Assembly: GCA_011391695.1 (NCBI GenBank)
Contig: JAABQB010000007.1
Coordinates: 1-64,000 of the forward strand
Direction: 5' to 3'
DNA: 64,000 bases
Source: Desulfobacteraceae bacterium
Lineage (GTDB): Bacteria > Desulfobacterota > Desulfobacteria > Desulfobacterales > RPRI01
Positions 57,138 to 64,000 of this stretch are shown piece after piece; position 1 is the stretch's first letter, and each line of letters starts with the position of its first letter. The notes below the pieces were generated by a model that worked only from the letters and a program-made list of their open reading frames with translations, searched no databases and had not been told where the DNA came from. Made by a program: the position numbers and the translations under genes.

Positions 57138-58804
57138 TACGGCCTCTCAAATAAAATGTCTGCAACTCTATCCATATCGACTAAAATATTTGTGTAACTC
57201 ATAATAAGCGTCTCATATGAAATGTTTTGCATGAAGTCATTTATCTTTTTCTTTTCAAAAATCCCCGAGCCAAACAAGATCCTGTTGACGTTATTTATTA
57301 CAAGCTGTGCCGTTTCATTTGCAAAAATTCTTGACATGATCCTTATTTTTTCGGATTCATTTCCGCCGTTTTTCATGAGCACGGAGCATTTTCTGGCAAG
57401 GCTTGCGCCGACCTCGACATGGGTCATCATATCGGCAAGGAGAAACATTACATACTGCTGCCTGGTGAGCTTGTTTTCATGAACAAGCGCTATGGTGTCA
57501 TTAAGCGCTTTTGCAGCAAGACCATAATACATGCATCCTGCATCTTTCACAGAAGAATCCAGTTTTTCCATCTCTCTGCTGATGGAAAGGTAAAATTCGC
57601 CCTTCGTTTTCCGGGTTTTTTTCCAGCGGAAAGTGCTTATGATATTCTGCTGAATTTCACTTGTTCCCTCATATATGGTTGTTATTCTTACATCCCGCCT
57701 GATCTTCTCGACCTCATATTCGGCAATGTATCCGTATCCGCCAAGGCCCTGGATCGCATGATCGGCTGCCTGATTTGCGGCTTCACTCGCAAAGAGCTTT
57801 GCTATTGATCCTTCCACCTGGAGATCTTCTTCTCCATAATCAAGCCTTTCTGCAATCTCGTCGATATATGCCGCGGCAGCTTCAAGTCTTACCGCATCCG
57901 AAACAATAAGTTTATGCGTATAACCCTGTTTTTCGGAAAGAGGAGATCCGAATTGAATCCTTTGTCCGGCATACGGGATAAGAATGTTAAGGGATGCTTC
58001 TCCGGCTCCGAGCGCCATTGCGGCAACCATAACCCTTGTATATCCGAAAACCTTGTTAGACTGTTTTAATCCCTGCCCCGGGATTCCGCCGATCAGGTTT
58101 TCAACAGGCACAAATACATCCGTAAATGAAAGAGGTGAGGTATTGGATGCGCGTATGCCGTGTTTTTCCTCGCCTTTGCCCCGTATAAAACCTTTTGCCT
58201 CTTTCTCGACAACAAAAAAAGCGGGGCCCTCCGGGGTATCGGCTAAAAGTGTAATAAAATCGGCATATCCTCCGGTAGAGATGAACTGCTTCGCGCCGTT
58301 AATTATATATCCCGTAATTTTTCCTTCATTATTTACTACGGGGTCGGCTTTTGTTTTTATTGCCGCAACATTGCTTCCTGCATCAGGCTCTGTAACGGCG
58401 TATGCAACAAGAGAGGATCCGTCTGCGATTGCGCCGAGCCATTTCTTTTTTTGCTCTTCAGTACCCCCTACAATCAGAGGATCTGCGCCAAGCTGAATGG
58501 CAAAAAAGGCCGTGGTTATACCGAGACAAATCTTTGACATTTCGCGTGTCAAAACACAGATATCACGGGCGCCCCCTCCTATCCCGCCATAAACTTCAGG
58601 AATTCCAAGAAGCTGGAGTCCTATTTCGGGACTGAGCATATGCCTGATGGTCTCTTCAGGGAAAATTTCTTTTTTATCGTATTCGAGAATTTTCTCCCTG
58701 GTAAGAAGCCTCTTTCTGAGCCTGTCAACAGTCTCCAGAACCATCTCTCTTGACTCGGCATCAAGCCCCTTCAGTCTGTTTTTTTCTGCTTCCGGAAAGG
58801 CCAT
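57137..58804 (-). CDS. Acyl-CoA dehydrogenase family protein
   Basis: 555 aa; VAYAVTEPDAGSNVAAIKTKA, ASNTSPLSFTDVFVPVENLIGG and IQGLGGYGYIAEYEVEKIRRDVRITTIYEGTSEIQQNII. Confidence 0.93.
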   Translation of the reverse strand: MAFPEAEKNRLKGLDAESREMVLETVDRLRKRLLTREKILEYDKKEIFPEETIRHMLSPEIGLQLLGIPEVYGGIGGGARDICVLTREMSKICLGITTAFFAIQLGADPLIVGGTEEQKKKWLGAIADGSSLVAYAVTEPDAGSNVAAIKTKADPVVNNEGKITGYIINGAKQFISTGGYADFITLLADTPEGPAFFVVEKEAKGFIRGKGEEKHGIRASNTSPLSFTDVFVPVENLIGGIPGQGLKQSNKVFGYTRVMVAAMALGAGEASLNILIPYAGQRIQFGSPLSEKQGYTHKLIVSDAVRLEAAAAYIDEIAERLDYGEEDLQVEGSIAKLFASEAANQAADHAIQGLGGYGYIAEYEVEKIRRDVRITTIYEGTSEIQQNIISTFRWKKTRKTKGEFYLSISREMEKLDSSVKDAGCMYYGLAAKALNDTIALVHENKLTRQQYVMFLLADMMTHVEVGASLARKCSVLMKNGGNESEKIRIMSRIFANETAQLVINNVNRILFGSGIFEKKKINDFMQNISYETLIMSYTNILVDMDRVADILFERP

Positions 58805-58810
58805 AAGACC

Positions 58811-58993
58811 TTATTCCTCTTTGCTTACAACAACAGCCCGACCTTTATAGTATCCGCAACTTGGGCAGGCATTATGGGGAAGCTTTGCCTCTCCACACTG
58901 TGAACATGTCGACAAATTGAGAGGTTCAACCTTTTGATGAGTCCGCCTTTTATCTCTTTTTGACTTAGATGTTTTATGTTTAGGTACAGCCAT
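58811..58993 (-). CDS. rpmF: 50S ribosomal protein L32
   Basis: [23 protein letters not shown]...[23 protein letters not shown]; start taken two codons inside the track ORF. Confidence 0.97.
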   Translation of the reverse strand: MAVPKHKTSKSKRDKRRTHQKVEPLNLSTCSQCGEAKLPHNACPSCGYYKGRAVVVSKEE

Positions 58994-59387
58994 TAGCAAT
59001 CTCCTAACCTATTGATATAAATTAAATAACTATTAAATCGCTTTTATAGCAAATTTTTTGCGTTCTAGTAATTTAAATAAGCCGGAATGTCAAGAAATTT
59101 TGAACGTTGTTTTGTGTTTTGTAATCTTGTACTATTGTTTATTATATGATATTCGGCCACATTGAATAAGGGTTTGATAATTACATCGATTTTATATGCC
59201 TGATAATATAGAATTATAATTAATTCACGATTTGTTTTTGAATTAACATTTCTATTCTGAAGACAAGTACCGACATAATTTGTATTATTCTATTATCCGT
59301 GCCGGCAATGATGCAATACTTATGTTTTTTGCTCATTGCTAATACTTATTTTGTAGTAAAAATGATTAAAAACAATAAAGGTGAATT

Positions 59388-60794
59388 ATGGACACGATTA
59401 TAACCCGCTTTCCGCCAAGCCCTACAGGCTTTCTCCATGTCGGCGGCGCCAGAACCGCTCTCTTCAACTGGCTTTATGCCCGCCATATGAATGGGCGTTT
59501 CATATTAAGAATTGAAGATACCGATACCGAACGATCAACACAGGCATCGGTTGACGCCATATTTGAAGCCCTGGAATGGCTTGGCATTGACTGGGATGAA
59601 GGTCCCTATTTTCAATCAAAACGATTTGATATTTATATTGAATACATTCAAAAGCTTATAGATTCAGGGAATGCCTATTACTGCACGTGTTCACCCGAAA
59701 AACTCGAAGAGATGAGGAAGGTTGCCATGGCAACCGGCAAAAAACCCAAATATGACGGGACATGCAGGGAAAAAGGGCTGAAAAATCCGGATAATGCCGT
59801 AGTCCGCATTAAAGCCCCCCTCATAGGCACAACAGTTGTGCATGACGTTATAAAAGGCGATATAGTCTTTCAGAATACGGAGCTTGATGATTTTGTCTTA
59901 AGAAGAAGCGACGGAACCCCCACTTATAATCTGGCCGTTGTTATTGATGATATTACAATGAGCATCAATACCATTATAAGAGGCGACGATCACGTCAACA
60001 ACACGCCTAAGCAGATAATGATATACAACGCTCTCGGCGCTTCCCTGCCTTCCTTCGGACACGTTCCTATGGTGCTCGGTGGGGACCGCACCCGTTTGAG
60101 TAAACGGCACGGGGCAATGTCCGTAACCGAATACAGGGACATGGGATATCTACCTGATGCCTTTATCAATTATATAGTACGGCTCGGGTGGTCTTACGGC
60201 GACCAGGAGTTTTTTACGCGGGAAGAGCTTATTGAGAAATTCTCGCTTGAAAACATCGGGAGATCGGCAGGAATTTTCGACATCGATAAACTTCTGGCCT
60301 TGAATGCCGACCACATAAAAATGACCCAGCCGGCAAAAATGATAAAGCATCTCGCCCCGTTTTTAAACAAGCTCGGTTTTGAAACTCAAGAAGGGCCTTT
60401 TATTGAAGGAGTTATAAAAACATTAAACGCCCGCAGCAAGACTTTAAAGGAGATGGCCGAAAGCGCCGCATTCTACTTCCAGGATACTGTTTCATACGAC
60501 AAGGACGCGACAGCCAAATTTTTTACCTCAGATTCTCTCAAACTTATGAAAATGCTTATCGAATCCCTTGAATCCGCTCAATTATTTGATGAAAAAAGTC
60601 TCGAAAACGTCTTTATGAAAATAATGGAAGCCACAGGGCTCAAGCTCGGAAAAATAGCACAGCCGGTTCGTCTGGCATTAACCGGAAAAACAGCAAGCCC
60701 AGGAATTTTTGAAATAATAAATGTGCTCGGAAAAGAAAAATCGCTTGACAGGTTGAAGCAGGCCGTTTCCTTCATTGAGGAGAAGATGAGCTGA
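59388..60794 (+). CDS. gltX: Glutamyl-tRNA synthetase
   Basis: 468 aa; RFPPSPTGFLHVGGARTALFNWLYAR (HIGH-like) and RLSKRHGAMSV (KMSKS-like). Confidence 0.96.
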   Translation: MDTIITRFPPSPTGFLHVGGARTALFNWLYARHMNGRFILRIEDTDTERSTQASVDAIFEALEWLGIDWDEGPYFQSKRFDIYIEYIQKLIDSGNAYYCTCSPEKLEEMRKVAMATGKKPKYDGTCREKGLKNPDNAVVRIKAPLIGTTVVHDVIKGDIVFQNTELDDFVLRRSDGTPTYNLAVVIDDITMSINTIIRGDDHVNNTPKQIMIYNALGASLPSFGHVPMVLGGDRTRLSKRHGAMSVTEYRDMGYLPDAFINYIVRLGWSYGDQEFFTREELIEKFSLENIGRSAGIFDIDKLLALNADHIKMTQPAKMIKHLAPFLNKLGFETQEGPFIEGVIKTLNARSKTLKEMAESAAFYFQDTVSYDKDATAKFFTSDSLKLMKMLIESLESAQLFDEKSLENVFMKIMEATGLKLGKIAQPVRLALTGKTASPGIFEIINVLGKEKSLDRLKQAVSFIEEKMS

Positions 60795-60864
60795 TTTTGC
60801 CCTTATTACAGCCAGAATTATCTTGACTATAATTTTCCCATTCAATAGAATTGAACAACTTTGC

Positions 60865-60938
60865 TGGGGGATCGTCTAGTGGTAGGACGACGGGTTCTGG
60901 CCCCGTTAACCGAGGTTCGAATCCTCGTCCCTCAGCCA
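60865..60938 (+). tRNA. tRNA-Gln (anticodon CTG), CCA encoded
   Basis: TGGGGGATCGTCTAGTGGTAGGACGACGGGTTCTGGCCCCGTTAACCGAGGTTCGAATCCTCGTCCCTCAGCCA; anticodon loop TTCTGGC; U1-A72 pair. Confidence 0.93.
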
Positions 60939-61176
60939 TTTCAGATTTGCAACAAAACCATCCGTCCGGCGAATTTCAGATGCCCGGATATTCTTTCCCT
61001 GAAATCTATTTGCTTAAACAATCTATTTGCTTAAACGAGGAGTTGCTCAAGCTTTACCGAATCAGGTATTCGTGAAGCCGCAGGAGAGGTGGAGGGCACA
61101 ATCAAGAGAGTGTATCAGGAGGCAAAACGCAGCCGAAAGATTCCCGAAAGTAAGTTTAAATAATGAAAACGCTATG

Positions 61177-61566
61177 TTATTTGCAAAATGTGCTGACAGC
61201 TTCGATGAATTTGTTTAACTCGACTTTATCAAGGACTCCCAACCACTTGAATTTTATTCCACGGCGCCGGAATTCATCCAATGGTTGCTCGCTTCCGGGT
61301 GCCGGTGTGTCTGAAACCGTATCAAATTCCAATTTTTCCAGGGTTGTATCTTCTGTGAGCATTTTAATGACGCCCGACTCCTCAAGCTCTTCGGGACGTC
61401 CATTGTAGATGAAGGCAGCGCCCCCCAGACTGATGTCAACAATCTGAACCTTCCGCTCCCCGTCGGTTCCGGGAGACACGAGGACAAAGGTGCCGCTCTT
61501 TACATTGTAACGCTTGTGCTTCCGGCGTTTGAATAACATCCTGCAGAAGTTAAAAATATCAACCAT
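61177..61566 (-). CDS. PilZ-domain protein (paralog 1)
   Basis: 129 aa; KRRKHKRYNVKSGTFVLVSP...VQIVDISLGGAAFIYNG matches PilZ motifs (RxxxR..., D.S.GG). Confidence 0.85.
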   Translation of the reverse strand: MVDIFNFCRMLFKRRKHKRYNVKSGTFVLVSPGTDGERKVQIVDISLGGAAFIYNGRPEELEESGVIKMLTEDTTLEKLEFDTVSDTPAPGSEQPLDEFRRRGIKFKWLGVLDKVELNKFIEAVSTFCK

Positions 61567-61758
61567 ATTCCTGTTTCCATTTCAGGGTAACAAAAAATCA
61601 GATCAGTCTGCTGCCGATGAAGCTGCGATTTCAGCCATAATTGGGGTGAATTGATTATTCTTGGAATTAGATATAACGGCGGGCTCTTATATGTCAAGTA
61701 AAATTGGTTGCCGGAAAAAGTTCCTGTCAGCCCTTAAATCGTTAAAATAACTATCGGT

Positions 61759-62148
61759 TTATTTAGGAAATGTGCCGATATCGTCAATGGCTTTAGTCAA
61801 CTCCGATTTATCGAGGACCCCAAGCCACTTGAATTTCACACCACGTCGCCGGAATTCTTCAGATGGTTGCGCGCTTTCGGGCACCGAAACGTCGGAAACC
61901 GTTTCAAATTCCAACTTTTCCAGTTTCGCCTTTTCTGTGAGCATTTTAATAATGCCACATTCCTCAAGCTCCTCGGGACGCCCATTATAGATGAAGGCAG
62001 CGCCTCCCATGCTGATGTCAACAATCTGAACCTTCCTCTCCCCGTCGGTGCCGGGCGACACAATTACGAAGGTGCCGCTCTTGACACTATAACGCTTGTG
62101 CTCACGATGTTTGAATAACATCCTGCAGTAGTTCAAAATGTCGGCCAT
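61759..62148 (-). CDS. PilZ-domain protein (paralog 2)
   Basis: 129 aa; near-identical arrangement to 61177-61566 (KHREHKRYSVKSGTFVIVSPGTDGERKVQIVDISMGGAAFIYNG). Confidence 0.85.
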   Translation of the reverse strand: MADILNYCRMLFKHREHKRYSVKSGTFVIVSPGTDGERKVQIVDISMGGAAFIYNGRPEELEECGIIKMLTEKAKLEKLEFETVSDVSVPESAQPSEEFRRRGVKFKWLGVLDKSELTKAIDDIGTFPK

Positions 62149-62348
62149 ATACCGCCTCTCCTTTCAGGATGAAAAAATCAGATCAGTTTCCAAAGCCAGA
62201 GAATCTGATAGTCATATATAACGATTTAAAATTGTTTTGCAATAGAAAAAATATTCAGGCCCAGTTTATTTTTTTTGCTTTGACTTGCGGAGCAATCAGG
62301 TGTTATCTGCATAAAAGCTTGCAACCATTCACAGGTATGCGGTTTCCC

Positions 62349-62897
62349 ATGACCCCGATCGAAGAAAATCAAATTGTTGAGAACGTTCTTAAGGGCGAGT
62401 GCGGGGCGTTCGCGGCCCTTGTTGACGCCTACAAGGGGATGATTTTCAACCTCGCCTTCCGCATGACGGGCAGCCGTCAGGATGCCGACGATCTGTCGCA
62501 GGAAATATTCATCAGTGCCTATAGAAACCTCCGCCAATTCGATCCGCGGAAGCGGTTTTTCACCTGGATTTATACAATCGGCCTGAATATCTTAAGAAAT
62601 CACCTGAAAAAACAGGGACGTGAGATGACCCGGGAAAACGCGGCGAGGAGCTCATCCAAAGAGGGGATCGATCAGGGCGCCCAGGCGGAGCGGGATGTCA
62701 TGCAGGCGCAGGAAATCCGCCGTCTGGAAATCTGTCTGCAGAAACTGCCGACCGACCTGCGCGAAGCCGTTGTCCTGAGATTTTATCAGGACCTTTCCTT
62801 CGAGGAGATCGCTGCGATATCTGACGCCTCCCTGAGCGCCGTCAAGATGCGGGTGTACCGAGGTTTCGAGCAGTTAAAACAATTAATGAATAAGTAA
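62349..62897 (+). CDS. RNA polymerase sigma-70 family (ECF-type) sigma factor
   Basis: Region 2 FNLAFRMTGSRQDADDLSQEIFISAYRNL and region 4 LREAVVLRFYQDLSFEEIAAISDASLSAVKMRVYRG; likely start 62349 inside track ORF 62169-62897. Confidence 0.9.
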   Translation: MTPIEENQIVENVLKGECGAFAALVDAYKGMIFNLAFRMTGSRQDADDLSQEIFISAYRNLRQFDPRKRFFTWIYTIGLNILRNHLKKQGREMTRENAARSSSKEGIDQGAQAERDVMQAQEIRRLEICLQKLPTDLREAVVLRFYQDLSFEEIAAISDASLSAVKMRVYRGFEQLKQLMNK

Positions 62898-63047
62898 GGC
62901 TTTTTATGAAGCCGATATAATATTGGTTGCGTTTTCCAAGGACAAAGTATAAACAAACTTACACTTCGGGTCATTGCGAAATGCATTATACCGCAGTAAT
63001 CTTTTTCGGGTTTTAAACAAAACTCTTTGAATCGGAGGGTAGATAAC

Positions 63048-64000
63048 ATGGCAGATGTAATGAAACGTTTCGAAACTATAATAAGCAGCGCCCTCAAGGA
63101 AGCGATGTCTGATGTCTATATCACAGGCGGGCATCCGATGGTGTCACGAAAGAACGGCATCATTCAATTCCATACGGCATCGAGTTGGGCACACAAGGAT
63201 GTCGATGCCCTTGTGAGAGCGCTTCTCAATCGAAGACAGCTTGCAGACCTCAGGGAGAGAAAGTCTGTTGATTATGCCATATCCATAGGCGGCGCCCGGC
63301 TCAGAACCAATGTTTTTACAACAGAGCGTGGAATGAGCCTTGCGATTCGTATTCTTCCTGGCCAGATACCTACGATCGAGGCGCTCAATCTACACCCTTC
63401 TCTCCATGAAATATCCAAGATGTCATCCGGCCTTGTTCTGTTCTGCGGAGCCACAGGATCAGGCAAAACAACAACTATTGCATCCGTCATCAACGATATC
63501 AACAACAGTCGGAAGGCGCACATAGTCATGCTCGAAAATCCAATCGAGTACAGGTTTTTTTCCCGTCAATCCTTCATACAGCAGCGTGAACTCGGCTCGC
63601 AGATGTCTTCCTTTGAGCAGGGGCTCCTCGATGTGCTGAGAGAAAATCCCGACGTTATCGTCGTGGGTGAGCTCAGGGAACCGAAGACGATGCAGCTCAC
63701 TCTCAATGCCGCGGAGTCGGGCCATCTGGTTATCGCAACGATGCACGCGTCCAGTCCGGAAGAGGCCATATACCGCCTATGCTCTGCCGCCCCCCTGGAA
63801 GCCCAAAACGAGATCCGCTTTCAGCTTGCTGAAACCCTGAACTGGATCATCGTTCAACAACTGGTCTATATAGAAAGAGCCGGATACCGCGTTCCCCTTC
63901 TGACCATTCTCAAGGCAACCCTTGCCGTGAAGAATATCATACGCGAGAACAAGCTGAATCAGATGAACAGCGTCATGCAGATCGGAAAAAACGAAGGCAT
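63048..64000 (+). CDS. PilT-like type II/IV secretion ATPase (partial, runs off the window)
   Basis: MADVMKRFETIISSALKEAMSDVYITGGHPMV...LVLFCGATGSGKTTTIASVINDIN...ENPDVIVVGELREPKTMQLTLNAAESGHLVIATMHASSPEEAI: Walker A/B and PilT motifs. Confidence 0.9.
   Translation, partial: MADVMKRFETIISSALKEAMSDVYITGGHPMVSRKNGIIQFHTASSWAHKDVDALVRALLNRRQLADLRERKSVDYAISIGGARLRTNVFTTERGMSLAIRILPGQIPTIEALNLHPSLHEISKMSSGLVLFCGATGSGKTTTIASVINDINNSRKAHIVMLENPIEYRFFSRQSFIQQRELGSQMSSFEQGLLDVLRENPDVIVVGELREPKTMQLTLNAAESGHLVIATMHASSPEEAIYRLCSAAPLEAQNEIRFQLAETLNWIIVQQLVYIERAGYRVPLLTILKATLAVKNIIRENKLNQMNSVMQIGKNEG

Noticed and set aside
60851-61075. 74-aa ORF MNNFAGGSSSGRTTGSGPVNRGSNPRPSAI
   Set aside because: Translation of the tRNA-Gln gene, a common false ORF.

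Overview
This 64-kb window looks like Desulfobacterota (sulfate-reducer-like) DNA; that is an inference from gene content. It has five parts. (1) 1-16.2 kb: a catabolic operon with HyuB, a PaaK-type CoA ligase, two complete three-subunit molybdenum hydroxylases split by a DctPQM TRAP transporter, a saccharopine-dehydrogenase-like protein and a GSAM-like class III aminotransferase. The second FAD subunit carries the extra four-Cys [4Fe-4S] loop typical of 4-hydroxybenzoyl-CoA reductase HcrB. (2) 19.7-24.2 kb: an accessory set (MocA, YqeC, XdhC, YqeB, MoeA/MogA-like) typical of selenium-dependent molybdenum hydroxylases. (3) 29.1-44.3 kb: a class II (tungsten, ATP-independent) benzoyl-CoA reductase cluster, bamBCDEFGHI, followed by etfBA and an ETF:menaquinone-oxidoreductase-like FeS membrane protein. 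(4) 45.3-48.4 kb: a 2-hydroxyacyl-CoA dehydratase / BcrBC-like pair plus an ATP-dependent activase. (5) 48.5-64 kb: mostly housekeeping genes (nagZ, tsaD, purM, aminotransferase, acpP, fabG, ACAD, rpmF, gltX, tRNA-Gln, two PilZ paralogs, a sigma factor, a PilT-like ATPase). The main finding is that three genes split or truncated in the ORF track read through in-frame TGA codons as selenoproteins: a Cys-free peroxiredoxin-like protein (TGA 24822), BamE/HdrA-like (TGA 33173) and BamF/MvhD-like (TGA 36274). Each has a plausible bacterial SECIS hairpin just downstream. I also see two families of intergenic inverted-repeat elements, including one apparently inserted into the apical loop of another.
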